A DNA stretch of 64,000 nucleotides from Streptantibioticus rubrisoli (GCF_024436055.1 NZ_JANFNH010000003.1:62001-126000), one strand, 5' to 3'. Positions 53,201-61,350 are shown, counted from the first letter of the stretch. A program made the numbers and translations. The notes: generated by a model not told the origin, from the letters alone.

Positions 53201-54118
53201 CCGGTCGACGGGCCGCTGGTGCTGCGCTGCCGCGCCGGGGAGTGGGTCGAGGTCACCCTGGTGAACGAGTTGGACGGACCGCCTCCGGCCAGCCCGCTGG
53301 ACCCGACGCTGCTCGCCAAGGACGACCCGGGTTCGCGGACGATCTCCGGCCGGGTGTCCCTCCACCCCAACCGGCTGAGCTACGACGTACGGGCCGACGA
53401 CGGCGCCTGTGTCGGGCAGAACGCCGACAGCACGGTCAAGCCCGGTGGCAGCTACACCTACTCCTGGTACGCCGGGGAGCCAGGCGTGGCGCTGCTGCGG
53501 GACCAGGCCGACGTGGTCACCCACATGCGGCGCGGCCTGGTCGGCGCGCTGGTGGTGGAGGAGGCCGACGCCACGCCGTACGACCCGGACAGCGGGCGGG
53601 AGCGGTGGGTCGGCGAGCAGGCCGTGGTGCGCAGGCTCGACGCCGAACCGGTGCACGAACTGGTGCTCGTCCCGCAGGACGGACTGCGGCTCTACCACGA
53701 CGGCGACCTGACCCAGCCGGTCACCGACCTGTTCTCGGACAGCCGGGACGACAACGGTCAGAAGGCGTACAACTACCGCACCGCGGCGCTGCATCCGCTG
53801 CACCCGGTGCTCGCCGACCCGCAACCGCCCACCCCGCTGCTGCACTGCCGGGCGGGCGACCAGGTCGCCGTCCACCTGGTGATCGGCGGCGCGCGCAGCC
53901 GCAACCAGATGTTCACCGTGCACGGCCAGGTGTGGGACTCCTCGGGGGTCGGCGAGGGACCGTGGCTGTCCACCATCGGAGCACTGGCCGCCGGATCCAC
54001 CCGCAGCATCCGGTTCCGGGCCAACTTCCCGGGTGACTACGTGTATCGCACGGGGAATCTGCACTGGGGCGTCAGCGAGGGCTGGTGGGGGCTGATCCGA
54101 GTGGACGAACGCTCGTGA
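50291..54118 (+). CDS. Giant multicopper oxidase, MnxG-like
   Basis: The protein has 1275 residues, far longer than three-domain laccases (about 500). Several cupredoxin domains are visible. Copper motifs include HVFHTHLHQW (about 373-382), SLWHCHMYVHFHMGMW (about 422-438, the HCHxxxH...M type-1/type-3 motif), CSLHTHL (near 643), FHDHLL (near 700), HSFNINGLRW (near 848) and MFTVHGQVWD (near 1208). A Met/Gly-rich stretch at about 220-255 may bind Cu(I). No signal peptide is seen, so it is cytoplasmic or exported with a partner. It starts 47 bases after the methyltransferase with GGGGG upstream. MnxG-type enzymes oxidise metals, but a role on an organic product is as likely here. Confidence 0.8.
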   Translation: MDQPVMPGERPTRTYEVVALNVPIAYNGFGDHDVHGALYTLAQDAEVLREVAERWPSPFPDYLKDPDLVPKPHPLARPLVLRVRRGERLRVRLTNELSRPTGMTMQGVQYDARTQDGLAAGANPDTSVAPGGTREYEWVCEHEGVFHFGDMADARGEGAQSHGLIGALVVEPPEATWTEPETGSDLASGLYADVHLPDRSFREFVIFMMEYPSNDNPADIAGALAAGGMGGMSGTGGTGGTGGMGDMGAMPMAAAPSALPTAGRAAALPDGASEAVAAAGRAPDAADTLADLTPPNNAMLPVNLRIEPMEWRMYEYMRMMRDGVLDPVRDAQTGEELHHSSWMFGDPYTPVLRGYQNDPTVIRLVHGGMRDTHVFHTHLHQWRVDTGDGGSRIVDSVSISPQEGMTLELIGGLGSVQGAVGDSLWHCHMYVHFHMGMWGMFRIFDTLQDGSGTYPDGTPIAALRPLPHRPLPALPTPERPGFPAFLRDTAKYPQKNPRPPRTPQQPLGMGREPTPLEAAAFIDDPRPGEAFTRIGPRDAPVRRYHLVVAEGTVYYHGDPADEQAMTWHDHRGHFFALAEEIEQAGGLPEFQRQLEAGERRLEPLVIRGHRGEVLELTLTNMLPTGKQAQTAFDPALPFQPECSLHTHLVKYDPLISDGSAIGWNYISGTTTADQGEQAYDQYNSWTYRWYLDEELGTILFHDHLLANYRQRHGLFGVMVAEAEGTEWLSPADGTTELRRGSEAVLRLPDGERLREFVLTVADFVPLVEHMGGQPGAPINPPPVPGGPDDQGVFGVNYRCEPLVSRGGDPADWFSSTVHGDPGTPLLRAYPGERIRLHIVQGSHDLQHSFNINGLRWRDQGAGSGAPWQYQRTFGISNAADLELDPARGAGDYLWSFGATDDLWLGAWGLVRLHDRIRPDLPPLPSAVPGLQPLPPRERVRRYTVYARAREIDYSASRIDPYGLVYEVDGEPVDGPLVLRCRAGEWVEVTLVNELDGPPPASPLDPTLLAKDDPGSRTISGRVSLHPNRLSYDVRADDGACVGQNADSTVKPGGSYTYSWYAGEPGVALLRDQADVVTHMRRGLVGALVVEEADATPYDPDSGRERWVGEQAVVRRLDAEPVHELVLVPQDGLRLYHDGDLTQPVTDLFSDSRDDNGQKAYNYRTAALHPLHPVLADPQPPTPLLHCRAGDQVAVHLVIGGARSRNQMFTVHGQVWDSSGVGEGPWLSTIGALAAGSTRSIRFRANFPGDYVYRTGNLHWGVSEGWWGLIRVDERS

Positions 54119-54122
54119 CCGA

Positions 54123-54148
54123 CACGGCCGCCGGGCGCGGCGGCCGTG
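54123..54148 (+). terminator. Terminator hairpin after the giant oxidase
   Basis: CACGGCCGCC pairs perfectly with GGCGGCCGTG, five bases after the stop codon. It should end the roh operon. Confidence 0.7.
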
Positions 54149-54177
54149 CGACGGTTTGACCGCAACCGGCAGTAGTG

Positions 54178-54206
54178 CCCGGAGCGGGCCGAGTGCCCGC
54201 TCCGGG
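54178..54206. terminator. Second hairpin before the DsbA-like gene
   Basis: CCCGGAGCGGGC pairs perfectly with GCCCGCTCCGGG around a five-base loop. It ends just before the ribosome site of the DsbA-like gene and could be a second terminator or a leader structure of that gene. Confidence 0.5.
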
Positions 54207-54229
54207 CCGCCCGAGGAAGGGGAACCACC

Positions 54230-54967
54230 ATGTCCGTCGAGCCGAGCACCGCCGAGCCGGTGGCCGTCGAAACCGATCCGCGGCTTCCGCTCACCCCCGA
54301 CACCATCGCCGTGTTCACCGACCTGAACTGCTCCTTCGCTCATGTCGCGGTGCACCGGCTGCATGAGACCCGGCGGCGGCTGGGCCTTGACGGCGTGCTC
54401 TGGTTCGACTTCCGGGCCTTCCCCCTGGAGTTGTTCAACCGCGAGGTCAACGCCCGCCCCGGTGTGGACTCCGAGATCTCGGTGCTCGGCTCCCTCGAAC
54501 CCGACGCGGGCTGGCGCCTTTGGCAGGGGCCGGACTGGACCTATCCGGTCACCACCCTGCCCGCCCTGGAGGCGGTGCACGCGGCCAAGTCGCAGAGCTG
54601 GCGGGCCAGCGAACAGCTGGACCGGGCGCTGCGCCGGGCCTTTTGGGCCGAGGGGCGGTGCATCTCCATGCGGCACGTGATCCTTGAGGTGGCCGAGGCG
54701 ACCGGTGCGGTGGACGTGCCGCAGCTGGCCGACGCACTGGACACCGGCTCCGCCCGCCCCGCCGTGATGGCGCAGTACCGGGCCGCGTGCGACGGCCGCG
54801 TCAACTGCAGCCCGCACATCTTCCTCAAGGACGGCACTGACAGCGCCAATCCGGGCATCAGCGCCCACTGGATCAACGGGGGCTTCGGCACCGGCTACCC
54901 GGTGATCGACACCGACCGTCCCGACGTGTACGAGGAACTCCTCACCCACGCGGCCGGGCTGCTCTGA
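54230..54967 (+). CDS. DsbA/FrnE-type thioredoxin-fold protein
   Basis: The protein has 245 residues. A thioredoxin-like strand FTDLNCSFAHVA holds a single cysteine where DsbA has CxxC, followed by the helical insert and a NCSPHIFLKDG cis-Pro segment. The layout matches FrnE-like two-cysteine or glutathione-transferase-kappa-like proteins. With one active-site cysteine it may work as a reductase or isomerase or bind a thiol cofactor. The ATG has GAGGAAGGGG upstream. It lies 58 bases before the CobW gene. The link to the roh operon is unclear because two hairpins separate them. Confidence 0.7.
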   Translation: MSVEPSTAEPVAVETDPRLPLTPDTIAVFTDLNCSFAHVAVHRLHETRRRLGLDGVLWFDFRAFPLELFNREVNARPGVDSEISVLGSLEPDAGWRLWQGPDWTYPVTTLPALEAVHAAKSQSWRASEQLDRALRRAFWAEGRCISMRHVILEVAEATGAVDVPQLADALDTGSARPAVMAQYRAACDGRVNCSPHIFLKDGTDSANPGISAHWINGGFGTGYPVIDTDRPDVYEELLTHAAGLL

Positions 54968-55025
54968 CCTCACCTCGGGTAGTAGCCTCAAGGGCGCCGC
55001 GCCGCCGTTGTGAAGAGGACCCACG

Positions 55026-56066
55026 TTGTCGAAGCACCGGATTCCCGTCGTCATCCTCGCGGGGTTCCTGGGGTCGGGTAAGACCACGTTGCTCAACCAC
55101 CTGCTGCGCAACAGCGCGGGGGCGCGCATCGGGGTGGTCGTCAATGACTTCGGCAGCATCAACGTGGACGCCCTCAGCGTCGCCGGTCAGGTCGATTCGA
55201 TGATCTCGCTGGGCAACGGCTGTCTGTGCTGCGCGGTCGACACCAGTGACATGGACGAGATGCTCCACCGGCTCACCCGGCCGAGCGCGGGCATCGACGT
55301 CATCGTCATCGAGGCGAGCGGGCTCGCCGAACCCCAGGAGGTGATCCGCATGGTCCTGGCCAGTGACAACCAGCGGATCAGCTACGGGGGCCTGGTGGAA
55401 GTGGTCGACGGCGTGGAGTTTGAACAGACCCTCGCCCGGCATCCACATGTCGAACTCCACCTCAGGTGCGCCGACTTGATCGTGCTCAACAAGAGCGACC
55501 GCCTCAGCGAGCCGCGACGCGACGAACTGCTGGCCCGCGTCGCCCGCATCACCCCCGGAACCCCGGTCGTACCGACGGCCTACGGACGGATCGATCCGGA
55601 GCTGCTGTTCGACCGGAGCGCACGGGCCGAACGCGAGTCCCGGGTGCGGCAGTTGACCTTCGACGACCTGCGCACCGACGACCACGACCACACCGGCGGT
55701 TGCGAACACCTGCATTCCGCCTACCAGACCGTCACCTTCGTCTCCGAGCGGCCGATGGATCCGCGCCGGATGATGGACTTCCTGGACGGCGGCCCGGCCG
55801 GTGTCTACCGCATCAAGGGCTTCGTCGACTTCGGGGAACCTGGAGCCAGGCAGAAGTACGCCGTGCACACCGTCGGCAGATACCTGCGTTTCCGCCGGGG
55901 GCGCTGGGCGGACGGCGAGCCGCGTGGCACCCGGCTCGTCGTCATCGGCGCAGGGCTGGACGCGCGGTCGCTCACCGAGGAGCTCAACCGCTGTGTCGAG
56001 ACCGGTACGCCCTCCACCGCGGACGACCTGCGGATGATGCCCGTGCTGCGTTACGTCGAGGCCTGA
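55026..56066 (+). CDS. CobW/YjiA-family GTPase metal chaperone
   Basis: The protein has 346 residues. GTPase motifs: GFLGSGKTTLLNHLL (P-loop, 13-27), the metal motif GNGCLCC, IEASGLAEP, and NKSD. A His/Asp-rich insert (DDHDHTGGCEHLH) lies before the C-terminal CobW_C domain. The family delivers zinc, cobalt or iron to client proteins. The TTG start at 55026 has GAAGAGG upstream. It may load metal into the metalloenzymes encoded nearby; this is inference. Confidence 0.88.
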   Translation: MSKHRIPVVILAGFLGSGKTTLLNHLLRNSAGARIGVVVNDFGSINVDALSVAGQVDSMISLGNGCLCCAVDTSDMDEMLHRLTRPSAGIDVIVIEASGLAEPQEVIRMVLASDNQRISYGGLVEVVDGVEFEQTLARHPHVELHLRCADLIVLNKSDRLSEPRRDELLARVARITPGTPVVPTAYGRIDPELLFDRSARAERESRVRQLTFDDLRTDDHDHTGGCEHLHSAYQTVTFVSERPMDPRRMMDFLDGGPAGVYRIKGFVDFGEPGARQKYAVHTVGRYLRFRRGRWADGEPRGTRLVVIGAGLDARSLTEELNRCVETGTPSTADDLRMMPVLRYVEA

Positions 56067-56213
56067 CGGCGCCGCGCGGTGCCAGGCGCCGGAGAGGCCG
56101 CGGGTATGAATCCGTCGTTCCGGTAGGTAAGGGCATGCGCTAGTGTCATCGCGACGCCCACGGCATCCTTGACCCGAGGAACCGACCGGTGGCCAACGTG
56201 AGAAGGGGACGTC

Positions 56214-56735
56214 GTGGGGATCGGACGGGAGCGTCGCGAGATCGTGCGCCGTATCCGCGGTGAGCTGCGGCTGCCTGAGCTCCCCACCCTGCAGGACCTG
56301 GTCGACGCGGTGGCCGCCCGGCGGCGTAGGCAGATCGTCATCGCCTACGAGCCCCTGCCGCCCGGCTGTACCGGAATCTGCGTCTGCGTGCAGGGCGCGA
56401 GCGCCGACTTGATCGTCATCGACGACAGCGCGCCGGATCTGCTGAAGGTACTGATCGGCTGTCACGAGGTCGCCCACCTGTGGCTCGACCACCGGCCGTC
56501 CGAGGAGGGCCTGCTCGACAGGCGTACCGCCCGGTCGCTGTTCCCGCAGGCCGATGACCCCGTTCGAGCAATAGTCATGAAGCGGAGCCTTCATGACGAC
56601 CACTACGCCGACCGGCAGGAACGCGAGGCGGAGATCGCCGCCACCTACCTCGCCGACCTGCTCATGCTGTCGCCCCAGGACCGCGCGGTCACCCGCATCA
56701 CCTCGTCACTGGCCCACCGGAGAACGGGTGTCTGA
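56214..56735 (+). CDS. ImmA/IrrE-type metallopeptidase
   Basis: The protein has 173 residues. The zinc motif HEVAH lies near residue 83 in LIGCHEVAHLWLDH, with DDHYADRQEREAEIAA giving the third acidic ligand. ImmA-type peptidases cleave XRE-family repressors. The GTG has GAAGGGG upstream. It overlaps the next membrane-protein gene by eight bases, and a convergent XRE gene ends 94 bases beyond that gene, giving a candidate substrate nearby. Confidence 0.85.
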   Translation: MGIGRERREIVRRIRGELRLPELPTLQDLVDAVAARRRRQIVIAYEPLPPGCTGICVCVQGASADLIVIDDSAPDLLKVLIGCHEVAHLWLDHRPSEEGLLDRRTARSLFPQADDPVRAIVMKRSLHDDHYADRQEREAEIAATYLADLLMLSPQDRAVTRITSSLAHRRTGV

Positions 56736-57975
56736 GGCAACCCTCAACCTGGTATACGTCCCGATCGCGTTCATCTCCGCGGTGATCGGGTGCAGCAAAC
56801 TCCGGGAGCTGCTGCGGGGGTTCAGGGACTACCTGCTGGTCATCACCATTTCCTCGTACATGGGCGTGACCGCCTTCCTGTCGATGTCACCGGTCGTATG
56901 GCACCCGTTGGGCAGGCTGTCGGGCGTTCCGGCGCTGGGCAGCTTCACCGCCTACCTGAGCATCTTCGGCTACGCCGCCTTCCACCACATCCTGGTGCTC
57001 ATGTGGGGCCGGGACAGCGGCGCGATCACCGCCTCGCGACTGTCCCGCAAGACCCGGGTGCTCGGAGTCGGCTACGCGCTGATCGCCAGCGGCATGACGG
57101 TGTGCTTCCTGACGGCGCACACCGGCCCCGCCAGACCCTGGTCGTTCGACGTCGACCTCGCCCACGACCCGGGAATCCTCGCGTTCCTCTGCCTCTACGC
57201 GGGCGGTTGCCTCTTCGCGTTGTGGAACGCGGCGCGTGAGTGCGCGAAGTGCGCGGACCATCTCCTGGACAACGGCTCGCAGAGCGTGGAAACCATCCGC
57301 GGCCTGCGGTGGTTGAGCATCGGCACCGTGTTCATCTGGCTGTCCTTCGTGCCCAAGGCCATCGGATTCCTGGCCGCCGCGGCAGGACACCGCGAGCTGG
57401 ACGCCCTTGACACCACGAGTCCGCTGATCGGCAGCTTCGGAGCGCTGTTCAACCAGGCCGGATACCTGGGCCCCGCCATCAGCGCCTGGCTGCGCGAACG
57501 CCGGGACCTGCGGGCGCTGCGCCCGTTGTGGAACCTGGTCGTGCCCGAGAACGCGGTTCACCTGGCGCGGCCGGGTGTGTTCGCCGAGACCTTCGGGGTG
57601 GGGGTGCGCTTCCATCTGTTCCGACGTGTCATCGAGATTTCGGACGCCCTCGTCCTTCTCCGCCCGTGGATGGACGCCGCGCCCGCCGAGCGTGTCCGCG
57701 CGGCCGCCGCGCGCCGAGGGCTGACCGAGGACGAGACGGAAGCCGCGGCGGCGGTGGCCGTGGTGGTGGACGCCGTCCACCGCAAACGGCGCGCCGAGCC
57801 CGCCCAGCAGGCCGCCGCCGCGCAGCCGCCGCTGCCGCACGTGGCCCCCACCATGGAGCGCGAGCGCTTGGTGCGCATGGCCCGAGCGCTGGACGCCCCG
57901 GTGCTGCGGTCCGCGTCCGCGCACCCTCCGCAGCCGCGCGGTCGTACGGCGCCGGGGCGCCCTGCCACTCGCTGA
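56728..57975 (+). CDS. MAB_1171c-family integral membrane protein
   Basis: The protein has 415 residues. About seven hydrophobic helices lie in residues 1-260 (VYVPIAFISAVIGC, YLLVITISSYMGVTAFL, FAALWNAA-type segments), followed by a cytoplasmic helical domain and an Ala/Pro-rich tail. It matches the MAB_1171c family, which in Streptomyces typically follows an ImmA peptidase gene and accompanies an XRE protein. The function is unknown. The GTG at 56728 overlaps the ImmA gene; the frame opening at 56593 is a shadow. Confidence 0.8.
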   Translation: MSEATLNLVYVPIAFISAVIGCSKLRELLRGFRDYLLVITISSYMGVTAFLSMSPVVWHPLGRLSGVPALGSFTAYLSIFGYAAFHHILVLMWGRDSGAITASRLSRKTRVLGVGYALIASGMTVCFLTAHTGPARPWSFDVDLAHDPGILAFLCLYAGGCLFALWNAARECAKCADHLLDNGSQSVETIRGLRWLSIGTVFIWLSFVPKAIGFLAAAAGHRELDALDTTSPLIGSFGALFNQAGYLGPAISAWLRERRDLRALRPLWNLVVPENAVHLARPGVFAETFGVGVRFHLFRRVIEISDALVLLRPWMDAAPAERVRAAAARRGLTEDETEAAAAVAVVVDAVHRKRRAEPAQQAAAAQPPLPHVAPTMERERLVRMARALDAPVLRSASAHPPQPRGRTAPGRPATR

Positions 57976-58069
57976 CCAGCGCCCGCTCCCCCTGTCGCGT
58001 CCACGATGGTCCGCACCCGACGGCACATACCGCACGCCCAGTTGGCTGCCAAGCACACCTCGTGCTTCC

Positions 58070-58762
58070 TCACTCGGCGGAGCCGTCCTGGGGCAGCATC
58101 TTGACTCGGCGTTCCACGATCGCCGCGATCTCGGCCAGCGCACCAGGGCCCAGGCGGCTGGTGCTACGGAAGTTGACTCCGATGAGATTCCTCTCCAACC
58201 GCTGGTAGGCCTCCACATCCGCCAGGTGAAGGCTCACTCGCTGGACATCCGGGTGGTCGTCCGCGTACGTCAGGTACCGGCGCGGGATCTGGCAGGTGCT
58301 GCTCTGCTCGAAGTGCCGGGCCAGTGCGCCCAGTGAGTCAGTGGCCAACTCCGAGGGCTCGACGCCCAGTGTCGCCGCGAGGTCCTCCAACTTGCCCACG
58401 GTGGGCAGGCATTGGCCCTTCAGAAGCTTGGAGAGGTACTCGGGAGTGATCCCGGCCGCCAGAGCGATGGCTCTCTTGGTCCTGCCGTCACGGTCGACGT
58501 AGAAAGTCAAACGGTTCGTCAGGCGCGCCAGCAGCGTTTCCTTCGGCGGGTCCTGGTGGATCGGTTCCAGTGGCCTGCCCGTACGGAAGCCCTCGATGCT
58601 GTCCCGGGGGACACCCGTCGCCTCGGCGACCTCGCCGTCCAGCCAGGGACGACGGGCGTCCGGGTGCTGGATCCATTGGAACAGGGCGTTGAGACGGTGC
58701 GCCACCCGCGCGGCCAGGTCCTCCGCATCCAGGAACTCCGCAGCCTCAGCACTGCCGCTCAC
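58070..58762 (-). CDS. XRE-family DNA-binding protein
   Basis: The protein has 230 residues. The helix-turn-helix lies at about residues 93-150 (KRAIALAAGITPEYLSKLLK, then PTVGKLEDLAATLGVEPSEL). An N-terminal region of 80 residues (RLNALFQWIQHPDARRPWL, EATGVPRDSIEGFRTG) looks like a second, degenerate HTH. The C-terminal 80 residues are unconserved. It is the likely cleavage target of the neighbouring ImmA-type peptidase. The GTG start at 58762 is used. Confidence 0.85.
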   Translation of the reverse strand: MSGSAEAAEFLDAEDLAARVAHRLNALFQWIQHPDARRPWLDGEVAEATGVPRDSIEGFRTGRPLEPIHQDPPKETLLARLTNRLTFYVDRDGRTKRAIALAAGITPEYLSKLLKGQCLPTVGKLEDLAATLGVEPSELATDSLGALARHFEQSSTCQIPRRYLTYADDHPDVQRVSLHLADVEAYQRLERNLIGVNFRSTSRLGPGALAEIAAIVERRVKMLPQDGSAE

Positions 58763-58947
58763 TCGGATGCCTCTCTCCCGGAGTGGTCTCCGCGCCGGGG
58801 CACGCCACGGAAACCGTCTTGCCGAACTCCGCCAGGAGTCTACGCATCACAGCCCCAAGTGCCAACTATCGTTCGGCTCATCCGTGGCCCAAGTCTGCCC
58901 TGCCCTCGGGGCTCTGCCCTTCCCGGGGCTTCGAAGCAGAACAATAG

Positions 58948-59130
58948 TTGACATCCGCTGGCGTGATCGCCAGGATCAGAACCCGGTCACCGTTCGTCCC
59001 GCGAGACGGTGGCGCAAGCTGTTACGGCACATGCCCCGCCGAGCGCGGCGTCCACCCGGACGCCGGACACCAGGGGCTCAAGGGATCCGGCGCCGGCCCA
59101 CGGGGGTGGTGGGCGCCGGATCCCTTTTCC
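58948..59130 (+). ncRNA. Candidate small transcript: strong promoter plus rho-independent terminator
   Basis: A consensus-like promoter TTGACA (58948-58953), 17-base spacer, CAGGAT (58971-58976) is followed about 100 bases later by a 15-base perfect stem (59080-59094 with 59112-59126) and a TTTT tail, an intrinsic terminator. The roughly 150-base transcript contains no ORF with a ribosome site. It lies in the 700-base gap between the XRE gene and the di-iron oxygenase operon. The rest of the gap (58763-58947 and 59131-59472) shows no gene. Confidence 0.45.
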
Positions 59131-59472
59131 GTTGAGCGGCCCGAACGAGCTGGCGCGGGCCGCGGCCGCGACGGCCGAGGAGGCCGTCCCCGCCCGGTGA
59201 ACCCCGCGAGCGGTCTTTCGGTGGAATCACGCCAACCTTGCCGGTCGTCCGAACCCGCGTTGATCTGCGTTCCAGTGCGCGGTCTGGCCAGTGACCTGCG
59301 GTAACGCGACCCGCCGAACTGGCCGGTTCACCAACTGCCGAGTTTTATCTCACGTTTGATGCCGTCAGCTCACTTAATGTAGCCGCAATATTTCTGCAAT
59401 CCTTCGGACTGTGCTGCGGTCCGTCCCTGCGGCGACGTGCACTCTCCGTGAAACCGGAGGATTTTGCTCCAG

Positions 59473-60480
59473 ATGTGGCCGACGGAAACAATGGCCAGGG
59501 ATCCGTTGGATGATCTACGGTCAACCACCGGCGGCGGTCTTGCGTTCCGCACCCAAAGTCCGACCGGTAGAAGGGGGTTCGAGCCTGTGCTCAGCATGCC
59601 TGGCTTGGAGCAGGACAAGCGTTTCGTGGAAATTCTCCAACGACTGGTCGACAAGTCAGTCGATGGCTACTACAACCCATACCGTGAGTTCACCTGGCCG
59701 GACTCGTTGCCGGACGACCGTATGTGGATGAGCGAGGATTTGACCTCGACCTATGGAACCGAGGTGGAGGCGGAGTTAAGCCCGGCGGAGCGATGTCGAC
59801 TGTCCCGCTGGGAGAGCATCAACTTCTACAGCATGAACGTGGAGGGAATCCGCGAACTCATCATCGAGGTGATGCGGCGGATACACTCCCGTGGGTTCGA
59901 GGTACCGTCCGACTTCTTCCACCACTTCATCGGCGAAGAGAACGAACACATGTGGTTCTTCGCCGAGTTCTGCCTCCGCTACGGTGGGAAGATCTACAGC
60001 GGACCGAAGTTGAACTCCATCGGTCATAAGGACCCCCGGGTGGAGAACTTCCTGGTGTTCTCGAAGATCCTCCTGTTCGAGGAGATCGTCGACTACTACA
60101 ACATGCGGATGGCCGCGGACGACACGCTGCACGAAACGATCCGCAAGGTGAACCGGGTCCATCACGAGGACGAGTCCCGGCACATAGCGTTCGGCCGGGA
60201 ACTCGTCGGGCTGCTGTACTCCCAACTCGCCGTCGACGCGAGCGCCGAACAGCGCCGGGATATCGAGGAGTACCTGAAGCGCTACATCGTCTTCAGCCTG
60301 CGGTCCTTCTACAATCCGCAGGTCTACCGGGACGCCGGAATCAACGATCCGCTCGGCTTCCGGGAGCGGCTGCTGGCCGATCCGGCCCGCCGCGACGCGG
60401 AGCGCAAGTCGGTGCGCAAGCCCATGGCCTTCATGTTGAAGGCTGGAATCTTCGCCGACGACCTGTTGCCCACCGCCTGA
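59473..60480 (+). CDS. AurF/CmlI-type di-iron N-oxygenase
   Basis: The protein has 335 residues. Di-iron ligand motifs of the AurF/CmlI family are seen: EENEHMWFF mid-protein and HHEDESRHIAFGRE (ExxxH...DExRH). Relatives oxidise aryl- or alkyl-amines to nitro groups or hydroxylate carrier-bound substrates. The ATG at 59473 was chosen because GGAGG ends 12 bases upstream; TTG 59464 and ATG 59491 are alternatives. An in-frame TTA codon (59776-59778, residue 102) suggests bldA-dependent translation. It heads an operon with a carrier-protein ligase and carrier protein, so its substrate may be an amino acid tethered to that carrier. Confidence 0.82.
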   Translation: MWPTETMARDPLDDLRSTTGGGLAFRTQSPTGRRGFEPVLSMPGLEQDKRFVEILQRLVDKSVDGYYNPYREFTWPDSLPDDRMWMSEDLTSTYGTEVEAELSPAERCRLSRWESINFYSMNVEGIRELIIEVMRRIHSRGFEVPSDFFHHFIGEENEHMWFFAEFCLRYGGKIYSGPKLNSIGHKDPRVENFLVFSKILLFEEIVDYYNMRMAADDTLHETIRKVNRVHHEDESRHIAFGRELVGLLYSQLAVDASAEQRRDIEEYLKRYIVFSLRSFYNPQVYRDAGINDPLGFRERLLADPARRDAERKSVRKPMAFMLKAGIFADDLLPTA

Positions 60481-60498
60481 CCGCCGGGAGTGCTTCGC

Positions 60499-61350
60499 GT
60501 GCAATCCAACGGACTTGCCTTCCTGCGCTCCGGTGAGGCAGGCACCCTCGCCCGACTCGACCGGGTCTTCGAAGGATGGGGTCTCGGCGACGGCGCCGAG
60601 CCGGTCATCGGTCCCCCGCTGCTGCCGGTGGCCGCCCTGGCGAAGCTCGACTACTACCAGAACTTCCCGCACCAGGCGCTGCTGGCCACCCCGCTCGACC
60701 TGGAGCGCCGCCCCGAAGGGGAGGACACCACCACCATCGGGGCCTTTCCGCCCGAGCGGCTGGCGGAAGCCGATGTGGCGCTGCCGTCCGCGGCCTGCTA
60801 CGCGGTCTACCTCGGACTTGAGGGGACGGCCATCGCGGGGAACACACTGGTGACCCTGGTCGGCCGGTGCTTCCGGAAGGAGACGCGGTACTCCGGGCTG
60901 CGCCGACTGCTCGGCTTCCATATGCGGGAGGTCGTCGCCCTCGGCTCACGGGAGTTCGTCGAGGAACACATCGACCGCTACTCCGGTCGAGTTCTCGCCT
61001 TCGCCGAGGCACTGGACCTGCCGCTGCGCAAGGAGGTCGCCTCGGACCCCTTCTACGACGGGGAAGGCCCGCGGGCGCTGTTCCAGACGCTCTCGCCGGT
61101 CAAGTACGAGTTCCTGTCGGGAGACCTCGCCATCGGGTCGGTGAACAGGCACCGCAACTTCTTCGGGGAGCGGTGCGCGATCCGGTACGCGGACACCGAC
61201 GAACCTGTTTTCACCAGTTGTGCCGCCTTCGGCCTCGAACGATGGCTTTCCGTACTGCACGACCGCCACCGCACCTGGGAGGCGGCGATGGACGCCATCG
61301 ACGCCGCCGAGCAGGCCATCGACAAGACTGTTGAAAGGACGTCAGCATGA
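60499..61350 (+). CDS. Seryl-tRNA-synthetase-like amino acid:carrier-protein ligase
   Basis: The protein has 283 residues. Class II synthetase motifs are present without the tRNA-binding arm: motif 2 GRCFRKETRY (122-131) and motif 3 AAFGLERWLS (about 242-251). Cysteines C124 and C241 sit where the zinc ligands of amino acid:[carrier protein] ligases lie. These truncated SerRS homologues activate glycine or alanine and load it on a small carrier protein, which here is the next gene, overlapping by four bases. The GTG at 60499 has GGGAG eight bases upstream. It is not a tRNA synthetase because the arm is missing. Confidence 0.75.
   Translation: MQSNGLAFLRSGEAGTLARLDRVFEGWGLGDGAEPVIGPPLLPVAALAKLDYYQNFPHQALLATPLDLERRPEGEDTTTIGAFPPERLAEADVALPSAACYAVYLGLEGTAIAGNTLVTLVGRCFRKETRYSGLRRLLGFHMREVVALGSREFVEEHIDRYSGRVLAFAEALDLPLRKEVASDPFYDGEGPRALFQTLSPVKYEFLSGDLAIGSVNRHRNFFGERCAIRYADTDEPVFTSCAAFGLERWLSVLHDRHRTWEAAMDAIDAAEQAIDKTVERTSA

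Noticed and set aside
50288-55162. 1624-residue minus-strand frame opposite the giant oxidase
   Set aside because: It has no recognisable motif and spans several plus-strand genes and their terminators; it is a GC-bias shadow.
60499-61350. Truncated seryl-tRNA synthetase pseudogene
   Set aside because: Synthetase motifs 2 and 3 and zinc-ligand cysteines are intact and a carrier-protein gene is coupled to it, which fits a carrier-protein ligase.
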